64,000 nt of DNA from the NCBI GenBank assembly GCA_029817715.1, contig JARUPY010000606.1, positions 1,116,001 through 1,180,000 on the forward strand, read 5' to 3'. Each line of letters opens with the position of its first letter. The stretch's first letter is position 1. The position numbers were made by a program, and so were the translations under genes. Of this stretch, positions 31,192 through 44,100 are shown piece after piece. A model generated the notes under the pieces. That model was given only the letters and a program-made list of their open reading frames with translations. It was not told the origin of the DNA and did no database searches. This DNA comes from Melastoma dodecandrum. Its lineage: Eukaryota; Streptophyta; Magnoliopsida; Myrtales; Melastomataceae.

Positions 31192-33852
31192 GGTCTTGTT
31201 TATGGCAATTCAAGCACTTGACCAATTGATTTGGCAATATCAACCATGAAAAGAAAATGGTGAACATTCTTTCATTACTCATGTCTTTGGAAAATCAACT
31301 ATCTCGGAATATCTATAGTGAAGTAGTCAGTGGATGTTACTCTTGAACCTGTAATGCCTTCACATATCATAAATTATATTTTATTGTTCTGAATCTTGTG
31401 CAATGACAAGAATAGTTTCAAAATAGCCCAGTTGAAAGGGGAAAAGATGAAAATATATCTAAGGAAAAAACTGAAGGGCGATCTGCAGGTTCACAGCCCC
31501 AAAATCCAAACATTAGCTCTTGTGATGTACTTTACATGCAGCCGATATTCTCCATGTTGTTCTTATTTTATATTTTATTTTATTTCATCTAGTTGCCCAC
31601 TTGTTTCTGCAACATTTAAGCACTTGTTACTTGTTGTCATGCAAAAGCATTCTTCCAGTGGTGTGTGATTGAAGGAAACGACTTACGCTACTTTTCTATA
31701 TTGAATAGGGAATAATTGAACACAAATGTGGGAAAGTAAGCTAGGTTTCATCTTCACCTGTTCCTCATGGCTCTAGGTCGGTCTATTGGCAAAACTTATT
31801 ATGACTATGCCTCAAGGGTTGTCGATGTTATCATCAAATAATTATTTAACTTTTTGCGGATTTGCTTTTCAGATTGGTATGTTGATTCCATGGCAAGTTT
31901 ACTCAAATCCAAGCTTTTCCTGCTTTATTCCTGAGATAAAATCTCACTGCTGACAAGGTAAATGAATGGCCAGTATTTGTATTTATATAAACTATCTTGT
32001 ATTGTACCTTGACCTTTTTTGCATAGGTTCGAGTGAGATTCATTCATATCTACTTGGTAATCCGTGGAAAACTAGGTCCTGCATATGGTAAAACAATTCC
32101 CCATGCTGAGCTGGAAAATCAGGTTTTGGGATTGTTGCAAGTGGCCCTGTTTTATGAATTAGATGAGTAAGAAAAAGATTATCCAGTGGTGTTGATTAGT
32201 TGGTTGTTAAAGTTCTTTTTTTGTTGTACACCGGAGTAGCACTGATAAGCATGTCAGATAATGTGGGGAAGTCCATCTCAAGACGACACATTTCAAGTCT
32301 AGTCGAGAAGGAGTCGCCTTGCTCACAGTCGACTGAAGGAGTGAAAATGAAGTCAGTCGACGATGTCAACTAATCAAGATAGGGGACAACTCGAGCTGGA
32401 TTTCAGTCGACCAAGATGAAGTCTCAGTGACTCAAGTGAGTGCCAACTCTACGAACCTTCATCCAGCGAGTCAAAGATGCTCAGGCATTATCAATTGTCG
32501 AGAAAGTCAACTTGAGTAAAGCGGCTGAACAGTTGGTTTCCTTCCCTTCAAGTGCATACAAATGTGTGTCACTACTTTTTAGGCAAAACTATAATTTCCA
32601 AGATTAGCATTTAATTTCCTAGTTTGGGCAACCTCTTGTAACATAGAAAGAATTATTTATTCATAATATGAAGAAAATCCATTTGTCAAATAGGCTTGCC
32701 GTGCAACCTTTTTATTCATCTTCATTCGTGGATAACAAGTATAATCTTGAGTTAAGGATGTCAACCGGTGTAGTATATTTATATCTTACATATGGTGGTG
32801 TATCTATATCCTCTGCGTTATCCCTCGTCTTCATCGATGGTGGTGTTTCTTTATGCATTTTTCGGTGAGCTTATGTGATTTCTTTCATCACGGTAGTATA
32901 TCTTTATCCACTGTAGTTGTTCTCGTTATATCGTTCACCCTTACCTCAGTTTGTTTTTTCCGCCCATCTGCTTCCTCCTTTATTGAGCCGCCACCCATAA
33001 ATACGCTTCTAACCATACTCTGTCACCCATTCCGTACCAAACCCACTTCTTCTGAATAGCGCAATGAGTAAGTAATAATGCATGATGCAAAGAAATCTTT
33101 CTTTTAGTGTATATTTTTTGATAACATGCAGAAGATCGCAAAAAGCCTAGTAACAGTGGTCCTGCAATGGACAAGAAGAACGATCATCACCAGCCCCAGG
33201 GGGATTGCAGGTCTGTCGGAATTGCCCTATGTTTTGTTTCTTCAACTGTGCTTTTAATCACGTCAAATGCCTTTTGAGTAAACCAACTTCAGATGACGTT
33301 CCTGAAAATATACTTGACTGTCACCCTTTTGGTTGAACCAACTTGGGAAGAGTTCACTCCATTCAGGCAGCCTCAGTGTCTTGCATGAGATATTGACACT
33401 AAGGTAAATGAAGGATGGAATCACTGAAGTGGTGTGACCAAGATATGCCGGTGCGTGATACTTTCTGCTTTATTGGTCGCCATTTAATAAGCCTGCCACT
33501 CGAGGACGATGTTGCCTTTCAGAGTACACTTAAGTTTTTACTTGAACGTTAAACCCCGCTGTTTGCCCTGCTGTGATGTGATGCTACAAGATAAGGTGCA
33601 GTCAAGACAGGTAGCTTTCTTTATTGTAAGAGTTCTGAGGCCTGTTTGAATAATCCCACAGATTGGCCCATTCTCCTATTAATTTGGCTTCCAAGAAGAC
33701 CTTCCCACGACTATAACAGTAAACATGCCAACAAAATACAGCCGCCAATACTTATTTGAAATGCTAACAGATAGATGATGTTTTGGTGCTGCTGTTATTG
33801 CTTCAGCCATAAGTTCAATCACGATAATAGACCTGTGTCTGTCTGTCGCCAT
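31192..33852. other. Intergenic region with a GTCGAC-rich LTR-like remnant
   Basis: The 3' UTR of the PPR gene is followed by spacer. Between about 32270 and 32640 the hexamer GTCGAC and near forms (AGTCGACTGA, CAGTCGACC) recur, followed by TTTCCTAG and CTTGTAACAT blocks, which looks like a decayed copia-type LTR. A short exon-like stretch at 33131-33210 (EDRKKPSNSGPAMDKKND) is open but unsupported. No complete gene is seen. Confidence 0.4.
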
Positions 33853-35755
33853 CTACATCACCCACTCTCCTTCCAACCACTCTTGATGAGGCCGGAGGTC
33901 CGCATGGTGTACCACCAGGTCATCATCCGTACCCTCGAAATACACCTCGTACTTCATTTCGTCCAGGACCCTCTTAACTTCGCCTTCCCACCACCCATCA
34001 TTGAAGTATGCATCGACCTTTGTGTGCTTATCGTACCGATCAATTGAGAAGGCTTCCGGAGGAAAAGGTCTCAGGTGGTCGGCCTCAACTTCTTCCATCA
34101 GGGGCTTCGAGCTGTTTTCATCTGCTTTCAAGTGCTGGTACCTAACGAGGAATTTGCTGGGTCCTGTCCTGTCCATAACTGTGGCTGAATACCACGAGCC
34201 CTCAAACCCATCATCGTCACTCCGAACTTCAACTAACATTCCTGTTACGAAGGCACGACTCCCCTTTGTTTTCCCAGTTCGACCAGTATTTGATATTTCT
34301 CCGCTTGCGGAAGATACTTCTTCCTGATAAAAAATATAACTGATGTGAGAACAGAAGGACAAAACCACAGACAAACAAGGGTGAAAGGATCTTACAGCAG
34401 ATGAATCATATTGGTTGAAAGAAAAACTCCGGTACTACAAATGCAGAAATTTGGACATCGTTACTCAAAATAGCACCAGAAAGTTTAGCTGCCGAGCTAA
34501 GGAGAAGCAGATCTAGGAGACAGACACATATGTACAACACAAATCACAAACTCAATACAATCATAATTATTCTTTTTACATTAATCATTTGAAGTATGTT
34601 GGAGAACCTTAAACAGTTATTACTAAATTAGATTAACACTCATAATTGACCGCATCTTTACCAAGTATCATTTCATCTACGACAGCAATAAGCCATCAAT
34701 TAACAACAAGGATAAAGTTGGAATATGTCACGGATACAAACACTAGATGTCATGCACATGCGAGTTGCCCATAAGTGGCAAACATTGATATTACAAGGAC
34801 ATTCTGGCTGCAAAACACCGATACTACAAGTACATTCTCGCTAAACATCCATACTGCAGGAACATTCTGGCTAATCAATACACAATAAACCCCAAAGGTT
34901 TGTTCAGTCCATGCAATCCTCTACAAGGAGAGGTTGAATACATGGAAATTGTTTTACTTAGATGCCTCGGAAAACTTCCTTCCCCTGCTTAGTATCACTC
35001 TTATGTTTTGAAGATTCTACATCAACAGAGAATGGCTTAGGCCCATGATTGTTCCCAACCAGCAAACTCGATCGCTAGATAATGTCTAAAGTCTCTTCCA
35101 TGCAGTTAGAAAATCCATCTGAATAAATTCATCAATACTACTGTAAAAATTAGTCTCAATCAGTGAATACGCATCGCAATTCAAGAACTACTCTCAAACC
35201 CAGGAAACTACACGGATGCGGAGAGATGCAATCGATTGCAACACGGGATGTAAAGAAACAAAAAGAAAAAGATGAAATATTTTAAAACCAGCCAACCTCT
35301 TCATCAAGATCGTCCCCATCCAAGGGGGGAGACCAACGCCCGTTGACCCATTCGCGGTGAGCCCTGAGTTCCTTCCGCAAGAACCGGAACTCCTGCTTGA
35401 CGCTACGGAAGAACACCGAGTAAACCCCACCCTTGAGCTCCTTGGTAACAACGCCCTCCCACCAACCCCCGTTGACGAGGGCATCCACGGCCTCCCCGCA
35501 CTTGAACGGCAAACCGTCCGGTTGAGAGCTGGGTGGGGCGGGCCTGAGGAGGTCGACGGGGAGGACTTCCCGGTGGCGCTTGGGAGGAAGGTCCTTCCCT
35601 GGGATGGTAACGAGGGAGTTGTACTCGACGATGAAGAAGCCGCGCTTCCTGGCATGGGGGGAGATGATCTTGGCAGGGAAAAGGGTGCCGCGGAGGCAGT
35701 ATTCTGGGCTCGTCACCTCCACCTGGGCGCCCTTCCTGAACCGTCGCTCCGCCAT
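33853..35755 (-). CDS. Agenet (Tudor-like) domain protein, four Agenet modules, 2 exons
   Basis: Minus-strand exons are 35297-35755 and 33853-34323, joined in phase 0 (GAG|gttggc ... atcag|GAA) to give 309 residues. Exon 1 encodes a first tandem Agenet pair (FRKGAQVEVTSPE; GEAVDALVNGGWWEGVV) and exon 2 a second (TGMLVEVRSDDDGFEGSWYSATV; HTKVDAYFNDGWWEGEV). Each pair has the Agenet signature of an aromatic-rich 'G-WW-G-V' strand and an 'LR.H--W--G-W' end. Tandem Agenet cassettes read histone tails; plant AGDP1 with three cassettes binds H3K9me2. This two-cassette protein is therefore likely a nuclear chromatin or RNA-binding adaptor; the ligand is inferred only. I chose the MAERRF start because no ATG lies upstream in frame. 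The intron is about 970 bp. Confidence 0.85.
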
Positions 35756-36449
35756 TGGAGGGTTTGTCAAAGGGTTTTTTTTAGGGCTTTTGTTGTTGTT
35801 GTTGTTGATAGATACCAGCAGGATGAAGAAGATTCATATTATCTACAATAAACTTATTCAGGAAACAAATATCAACACCAAAATCTTTTGCTCTTTCGCC
35901 GCCGGATAATTTTTTATTTACGAAAAAATCGATGTTTTAGGGAAATATCAAATCTCCTAAAATATATTAATACCTACCTGATTTTCTTTTTTTGAGTTAA
36001 ATTTAGGACGGTGCAATTTGCACGTCCTAAATAAATTACAAGGAACACACCTTTTTTATTATTATTATACTTTTACGAATATCCTCTATTGTATTTCCAC
36101 ATTTCCATTATCTATGACACTTTTTTAAACCACTATTTAGAATAAAAGCTTTATGATTGAAAGTGCAGACGTCCAATTAACAAAATATTGCAAAATTTAC
36201 CTTAAAAGTAGTAGGAATTGAAAAGGATGTGAATAATATTACACCAAGTATTACCTGATTGATCAAGGAAAATAAGAGATATATTACATTTGAAAAAATA
36301 TTAACTTTAAATATAAAAGCATGAAGGCGTAAAATCCTATTTTATGTGGGTCCCAAATTTAAGGTAATTTCGTAATATTTAATTTAAAAAAAAAGGTACA
36401 AAAACTATCAAAAGCCCATCGAGCCCAAATAAGACAAAAAAGTAAGCCC
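35756..36449. other. Divergent intergenic region between Agenet and PPR genes
   Basis: The minus-strand Agenet gene and the plus-strand PPR gene diverge here, so the stretch probably holds both promoters. It is AT-rich in the middle (about 35900-36400) with no gene or transposon mark. Confidence 0.5.
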
Positions 36450-36514
36450 GGCCCACAAACAACAGTCTTATCTGTCTCTCCCCCAACCCTGGGGGGAAAC
36501 CTTAAAAACCCTAA
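36450..36514 (+). promoter_or_regulatory. Site II (GGCCCA) and telo-box promoter elements
   Basis: GGCCCA at 36450-36455 and AAACCCTAA at 36506-36514 lie about 90-155 bp before the PPR start codon. In plants this pair (site II bound by TCP factors, telo-box) marks promoters of growth-linked and organelle-function genes. The assignment rests on motif identity and position. Confidence 0.55.
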
Positions 36515-36603
36515 GGATTTTGTTCTCCAAGTCTCGACAAAAGCCGATCGGACCACCGGAATGGAGAGGTGAGGACAGATAGGTAGGCAGGAGGGGAAGG
36601 AAT

Positions 36604-38385
36604 ATGGCGACGCAGATGCAGTGGTTTGGTAGGACGAGGAATGTGGGGAAGAGGTCGAAGAAGTACCTGGAGGAGGCCCTCTACCGGAGACTCTTCAGGG
36701 ATGGAGGCTGCCAAGAGCTGAACGTTAGGCAACAGCTCAATCACTTCCTCAAATCCAGGAAGAGGGTTTTCAAATGGGAGGTTGGTGATACTCTCAGGAA
36801 GCTCAGGGATCGTGGCTTGTACTTTCCCGCTCTCAAGGTATGCCCTCGTATGTATTTTTTGTATTACCGTGTATGCTTTTCTTTTTAGACCCAAGTCTTG
36901 GTTTCTCAGTCATGTGAGTCATGCGGTATGTAATCACTCGGTGATATTCTGTCCGATTCGGGGAACAAAAAGTAGTCCGAGATATCCATGAATGATGTTT
37001 GCTGTGGGTTCAATCCGAGATGTGTGTTGTTTTTTCGCTTTTGCTGGCGTGATTGGATACGAGATTGCCATGGTGATTCTGAGATGTTTTCTGTTTAAGT
37101 TCCTTACCCTTTGTGGTAATTTCGCTGTCTTCAGCTTTCAGAAACCATGTCAATGAGGGGAATGAACAAAACTGCAAGTGATCAGGCCATCCATCTCGAT
37201 TTGGTCGCCAAGGCCAAGGGTATAGTGGCCGCTGAAAACTACTTCATCAGCCTCCCCGATGCTTTCAAGAACCATCTCACCTATGGCGCGCTACTCAACT
37301 GCTACTGCAAGGAGCTCATGGTTGAAGAGGCTGAAGGTCTGCTCGCAAAGATGAAGGAAGTTGATCTGGGTTTGACTTCAATGCCTTACAACAGTTTGAT
37401 GACCCTGTACAGCAAAACTGGACAGCACAACAGGATCCCAGGCATTGTGCAGGAAATGAAGTCCAATCAAGTGATGTTGGATTTGTTTTCTTATAATGTG
37501 TGGATGAGGGCGTTGGCATCTGCAAATGACATTTCCGGCGTCGAGCGAGTGATTGATGAGATGAAGAGAGATGGACGGGTAGCCCCTGATTGGACCACTT
37601 ACAGCAACCTTGCTTCGATATACATGGACAGAGGCATGTCTGATAAGGCTGAGAGGGCGCTCAAGGATTTGGAGAAGGTGAATAACCGAAAGGACCTCTC
37701 CGCATATCAGTTTCTGATAACGCTGTATGGGCGAAACGGGAACTTGCTTGAGGTGTATCGTATATGGCGTTCGCTGAGACTGGCGTTTCCTAAAACTGCC
37801 AACATCAGCTATTTGAATATGATCCAGGTGCTCGTAAAGCTGAAAGATTTGCCAGGTGCCGAGAAATGTTTCAAGGAGTGGGAGTCCGGTTGCCCTACCT
37901 ATGATATCCGGGTGGCAAATGTGTTGATCAGTGCATATGCGGAGAGAGGTGAGCTCGAGAAAGCTGAGGAGCTAAAGGAGAGAGCTCGAAGGAGGGGAGC
38001 CAAGCCTAACACCAAAACCTGGGAGATCTTCCTGGATTATCACCATAAGAAGGGCGATGTTAAGTCGGCCGTAGACTGCATCGCGAATGCGATATCCATC
38101 GGCCGAGGAGACGGTGGGAAATGGGTCCCACCTTCTGAAACTGTCCATGAGCTGATGGGCCATTTTGAGCAGGCAAAGGATGTCAAGGGAGCAGAAGGAT
38201 TTGTTGAGCTTCTGAAGAAGGGAGTTGACAATGTAGGGGAAGAAGTGTTTGAAGCACTGATCAGGACTTACGCAGCTGCCGGAAGGAAGGACCCCACCAT
38301 GCGGAGGCGGCTGAAGATGGAGAAGGTGGAAGTCAGCGACGTGAGCGAGAAACTGCTCAGAGAAATATGCGTTGAAGGAAACTGA
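36604..38385 (+). CDS. PPR protein of the At1g60770 type, 2 exons
   Basis: Exon 1 36604-36837 joins exon 2 37135-38385 in phase 0 (CTCAAG|gtatgc ... ttcag|CTTTCA) for 494 residues. The N-terminal block RSKKYLEEALYRRLFRDGG and LRKLRDRGLYFPALKLSE, then DQAIHLDLVAKAKG, ISGVERVIDEMKRDGRVAPD and TYSNLASIYMDRG, are near-identical in order and wording to Arabidopsis At1g60770. The PPR motifs are degenerate P-type, about nine of them. The subfamily is mitochondrial, though this N-terminus is a short basic stretch (MATQMQWFGRTRNVGKRSKK) rather than a long presequence. A role in organelle RNA metabolism follows from the family; the RNA target is unknown. It diverges from the Agenet gene across a shared intergenic region. 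Confidence 0.92.
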
Positions 38386-38588
38386 ATCATGGCGGCGTGT
38401 TATATATCTTTTTGTTGCGCAACATTGTCCTACTTCCAGTCCTAATTTGGCAGACATTTCCATGTTTTCTTTTTAAGAAAGGAACGTAAAACAGTTTAGC
38501 AACGAAATTCAATCTATTTTTTTATGCAGGAGTTGAGACTTCTCTTGTAGTTTTATGCAGGAGTTGTGTTCCATCCATGGAGGCCACA

Positions 38589-39038
38589 ACTTAAATTGAA
38601 CATGCCATATAATATACGATCGTAGTAGGAAATTCAAAATATGAATAAAAGTGTAACTGGTCCATTAAGAAAAAAGCATTTACTTATTTTTCTTAATCAC
38701 TCTGGACCTTCCTACTTGGAAGGTCATGATAACCTATTAAATTAGATATGGACGTACGTATCCTTATTTAATTGCACAATATTAACATGGCAAAGTTTTT
38801 TCATTAATAATAAAGATAATTGTTTACACCAAGATAATTTTGGGCCGTCGATTGTGATTACGAATATATTAGTTAAGTCGATTCAAGGAAAATATAATTT
38901 GTCAAATTAGTCCACTATAAGGTAAAAATCTGATTTGAGAATGGAGAATCTACTCTGGAGGATTATCCGTCGATTCTCAAGAAAATCTAACCCAGTCGAC
39001 TGGAAAGTCAACTTAAATTGAACATGCCATATAATATA
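38589..39038 (+). repeat. Two identical 28-bp direct repeats 394 bp apart
   Basis: The same 28-mer, starting ACTTAAATTGAACATG and ending ATAATATA, lies at 38589-38616 and 39011-39038. The sequence between includes CAGTCGACTGG-type motifs similar to those near 32.3 kb. It could be a segment duplication or the footprint of an insertion. No terminal inverted repeats were found. Confidence 0.7.
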
Positions 39039-39039
39039 A

Positions 39040-42000
39040 TCCTCGTCGCTAGAATCTCTATGCAATTTTTGGGAATTCTTGTAATAGTTTCTTGTAAACA
39101 TACGAGAATCATTCAAATACTCCGCGTTGATTGATTATCTCTTTATATTATGCTTTTCAGAAATGGAAGTGTTATTGTTTACGAAGTTGTACTCTTGTTC
39201 TTTATATTATTGTCCATTTAAAAAGTCTTGACAACTATAGTTCTTGAATCTTTTAAGCGATCGATATATTGTTACGTGTTTTGTCCGCAAAGAATCATGT
39301 CGTGACGTTATAACTTCAACAATACTCAAAACCAAGAACTTACCTTCGAATACAATTGACACTGAGCAGCACATAGATATCTAGATTGGTTATGACGTCC
39401 ACGTTGGAGCAACCTATGAAGTCGTCGATGGAGTTGTTATGGGAGTTGGAGAGGATGGACAAAGTTATTGGTCGGTCGAACTGGGAAACGATCTCATTGG
39501 GGTAATAATAGATAAGGGAGGTTACAAGGATTGCAATTATATAAGTTTGGGTGAGATGTTGATATTGGGAGAAACCATTGAAAAGAAGCCATAACAGACG
39601 ATATGGATGGTCGGTCTGTCGTCTTATGGAATGCCTTTGGAATTAGCAGGTGGTAGGTAACTAAGGGAGGTCCAAATCAAGTGCATAGCCATGCCCTCCC
39701 CACACTTCTAAATGGGGCTTGGCATGAGTTCGGCATTTAAAAAAAAAAATTGACAACCATGGTTATTTGTTTTTGTTGCAACCGAGTTGAGTTTTCTATC
39801 CAATCGAATTAAGCTCAAAGAGATTTGTATAAACATGACAGTGCTTTCTCTTTTTCAAAGGACCTCTCTTGTTGTAGGGAAGGAACGGGGGGCCACTATT
39901 TTGGTAGGGAAACAGTTAAAAATCCTACAATAGTACAACCCTAAACCGTCTGCGATCAAAAATTTAAAATTAAATATCGGATTCGGATATTAATTACCGG
40001 TTGATTCATTGAAATGGTAACAAAGGGGGTAAATTCAAGATATAGGGGTGGCAAAACAGGTAAATGGATCGTGATCAGAGGTGATAAGATACGACCCGAA
40101 TTACGTTGATTCAAACACAATCCGTTAAGGTTTTGTGTCATCAGAGTAGATCCAAACACGAACTAACAAAATACCTGTTAGACACAAAATAATTTAGTAT
40201 AAAATAGACATAATATCTTCTTACATCATAATTTAATGAGCAAAAGCTAAAATAAATTCATAAAAACTTCATGATAAAATTAATATAATGAAAACAACTT
40301 TGAATAGACGGATTTCCACTTCATGCAAACACTTTGTGCTCGTATATTACAAAATAAAATTATAAAAATAATCATGACATAAAGAATCTTTCTAACCAAT
40401 ATTTGTTGAAATTTTAGATATATATAACTTAACAATATCTTTCGTAAGTTCATCGAGTTGGAGATGTTTTTCATTCTCGACACGTGTAGTTTCTGCAATA
40501 AAAAATAGACGTATGATTGAAACTATGATATTTGTGTTCTATTTGAGTGAAAGTATGCATTTCGTGATATATTAATTAGGCCAAAATAAATATTACCTTT
40601 CAATTTTATAATCCAACTTTTAGTACATACAAGGAGATGACTTTCGAATTGGAAAGACAAAAATCTTGTGTTTGAGGAAGGAAAAACCTAAAGTACTAGG
40701 ATATATTTTAATTAGCTGATATTTAAATAATTAATATATTATTATATTTTATTAGAAATAATCTAACGGATCTTAACTAGTCATATGGGTAAATGACACG
40801 TGACCCAAAACTAACCTATTATTATATCGGGTACAACAGATAGACACTAATGATACGAATTCGGCTAGATCCATAGATCGTGTCCGTGTCGTGTCCAAAA
40901 TTGTCCCCCTGCTCAAGAGTAGCAGCCAGCCAAAGCCATTCCCCCGACTATTTTTGAAATGCCCTCGCCTCTCCCCCGCTCCAAAACGCACCTCCTACTG
41001 GGTTGGCAAAGAAATAGGAAATAGGATTATTTAGAGGGTGGATGGGTCCTGAATCTATCCCGTCAAGGGTTCCATCTCCTTTTGATATATTTAAAAACTT
41101 TTTAAAACTTTTTTATTTTACACTTTACATTCACAAAAAGACTAACTTCTTCCCTGACCCTACGCTCCTCAACAATTGAGTGTTATCATTATTATTATTA
41201 TTTTAATTATCCTCACATTTGTATTTGAGGGTCATATATGATGTAAATTAAATTAATATAGATAACGTGACATGGATCAGAGCGTGGATTAATTATGAGT
41301 TGATTTTATGGCTTGGGAACATTATTATAGTTTTTATTAAAAATGAAAATACATAGTATGTCACGCTTTCAACTATAAGTTCGAGCTTTTAGGACAGTTG
41401 GTATTGACTACAGTACAACAGTTGTATCAAAGCCAAATGTAGATGGTATTAATAAACAATTCTACGAACAATTTGATGTAAGCAAAATCAACCACTTTAA
41501 AATGCATGACGTGTATATATAGTGTATATCTCTTGCACATCAAAATCTCGTTCATGGTTGAATTTCTGAAAACCTGTGAGTTCTAAAATTATGTATTATT
41601 TTTTAGGAATTTCTAAAAATTTCGAACTTTCAACATAATTAGGAAGCTATTATGATATTTTGAGCCGTTTACATTCATAAAATCCATTGCACCATCCATT
41701 CAAAAGGATATTTTCTATGAAAATCTATGATCATGACCACGTTTATATTAGGCATCAGACTTTAATTTTCCCTCGTTTAGGCTTATGTATAACAAGTTAT
41801 GATTTTTTTACTATCTGATCTGCAATGAAATCACACTTTGGGTCGGGCTCAACTTTGAAGAATTTTCTATTACTTCGGGTTTATGCATTTAAGCCCAAAT
41901 TTTATATGACACATCGCTCGTGGATTAGAAAATATCTATCTAAAAATTCATTAATTTTAGTTTTTTTAATATTGTATCATCCAATTTTGAGCAATTTCAC

Positions 42001-42655
42001 TTATTTTGTTATTAGGCTTGCTGGTGAATCTAGCCCATCGCTGGTCGACTTCAATACATTTGGAAGCTCCAAGAAGATGGATGGCATGCAAAGGCAACTC
42101 ATGGATGATGGGCTTCACAAGAGCGACCCTAATTGACGATACTTAGCTGATGCATATTCATCTTGGCTGGGCCTGAGGCACAAAGGGGAGGTACGGGCTT
42201 CCAGGAACTTCATTTTTCCATTTTTTGTAACAGGTCGTAGGCCTAAGTGCATAGGTTCATAGTCACAATTCATTCCTGCCTACTTTAATTTAAATACTCG
42301 TTTGTTATTATGCTTGTGATAATCTCACATGTGCATATTCATCATTGGTGATGTATGTTCATATAATATTTATAACCCCATAATAAAGAGTTAGTTTTAT
42401 GGCTTCGAGCCATTATTTTTTAGTATTTGACTAAATGAAAACAATTTTATGTAAAATAAATAAATTTATCCCACAAAAAATTTCAAGTTGAGAATAATAA
42501 ACAATGATAAAAAAATATAAAAAAAATAGTAATGTTGCACGACAGTCTGAACAATGATCATTTAAATCCTTAGATAATTATTATATAAGTTTTGTTATTA
42601 CTTTTTGGATTTTGAGCTAATATATATTTTAGCCCGAGGATTATGGTCGGGGAAA
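39040..42655. other. Intergenic spacer
   Basis: Mostly AT-rich, with no supported gene. At 39385-39594 one frame stays open for about 69 codons with protein-like composition (VGATYEVVDGVVMGVGEDG, YWSVELGNDLIG) but has no good start and no neighbour; it may be a fragment of an unknown gene. The remainder shows no domain. Confidence 0.45.
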
Positions 42656-42659
42656 TTAA

Positions 42660-43140
42660 CATTTTGGCTCGTTCGAGATCGTCCTAGTGTCGAGTTCGAC
42701 CACAACAATTTAAATTCAAGATTACTTGTTGGGGAATCGAGCATTTTGCTATTTACAACTATTCGAGCTTGAATACATCTCCAACGAGTTTAGTTACATC
42801 AACCTCAAAGAATCAAGATTGAGAACACTGTCAGCAGGTCGAGCTATATGATGTTTTCAGCTATTAAAGGCCCAAACATCAACTCATGATATATGACATT
42901 TTTCTAGCTCTATCCACAACCTTAGGCGACTTTACCTCTCAAAAAGCATGTTTTGTCCTACATATTCTTTCTTTTCAATTACTATCCATTTTTACATTCA
43001 TGGCAATGATCGTAAGTTTTTATTATGATTAATAAAATAGGTGTTCTTTGTCTAACATTACTTTTGTTTTCTTTGATTTGGGCGAAACACTCCGTTAAGT
43101 GTTTCGGCGGTCCGAGTTTATTAGCATGAGATTCCCCCAA
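42660..43140 (+). repeat. LTR-like repeat, left copy
   Basis: It shares ordered blocks with 47090-47700: 'TCGACCACAAC', 'AATACATCTC.AACGAGT', 'CATCAACC', 'GGCGACTTT', 'GGCAATGAT.GTAAGTTTATTA' and a 3' 'GTTAAGTGTTTCGGCGG', against 'GTTGAGTGCTTCGACAG'. The two copies are in the same orientation. A CT microsatellite follows at 43150-43170. Confidence 0.55.
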
Positions 43141-43170
43141 TCCATCAAGACTCTCTCTCTCTCTCTCGAA

Positions 43171-44100
43171 ACTAACACGGAACTTACCAGAAAGCTGGCT
43201 AACCACGAAGCTTGAAGAACTCGAGCTTGTTAATGTGGAGGGACTCACATCGATAGCAGATGCCATCGCAGGCAATAACTCCTCTCGATCTCTTCGCAAC
43301 TATCGATTATTTCGTGCCAAAGTATGACGACTTTACCAAATTGATTGCACTCCTACGCCTAAATTATGGTATCTTAAATACCAATTGATTATGTTTATAA
43401 TTTGACAAATCAAATAACATGCGCTCGAAACTCATCTAACTTGCTTTGTGATGTCAATATCAATCTAACTGCTAAACAATAACTCCAAAATGTACCATGT
43501 TTTAAAACAAATTTTAAATTTAGATTCATATAACGAAAATATGAGAAAGCCCTTGGTTTGTATGAAAATATACAAAAGCGTGAGTACTAATACGTCGAGC
43601 AACCATTAATGTCTTTTAGAAAAGGGGTTGGGCTTCTTTCATCTCTACATTCGACATGGATCTGATACCACTATTGACAGTATCCTAGCTCGATCTATTA
43701 GGTGAATACGTGATATACTTTATATTTAATTTTTAACATTCATGTCATTTCTATCGTGGGGAAGGGCAGATTTGGGAAAACAACTTGGCCTGGGAGTTGT
43801 ATAATAATGAGACAAGGAGGAGCGAGGCCTTCCCAGTTAGAGCCTGGACTTGTATTTCGATGTCTTTGACATAGTCTCCATCACCATGAGTATTTTGTAA
43901 TTGGCGGCCCCGTAGATCGACTGTAAGGAAAGGGACATGTATTGGCTTCAAAGCACGCTTAAAGAATGACTTGTTGGGATGAAGTTTCTCGTCATGTTGG
44001 ACAACGTCTGGAGTGAGAACTATGACGGGGTGGAGTCTCTACTAAACTCATCCCGTCTGATAATTAAGTTCGTCGTAGGTTTAGTGATTTAATTCGTTCA
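43171..44100. other. Spacer left of the hAT relic
   Basis: No gene is supported. The text GATCTGATACCACTATTGACAG near 43658-43680 resembles the reverse complement of a tRNA-Met primer-binding site with adjacent LTR end (TGGTATCAGATC), so an LTR remnant may begin here. The hAT 5' end was not found. Confidence 0.35.

Noticed and set aside
35357..35909. Plus-strand frames of 109-164 codons over the Agenet first exon
   Set aside because: Antisense to the Agenet domains, which are clearly conserved on the minus strand.
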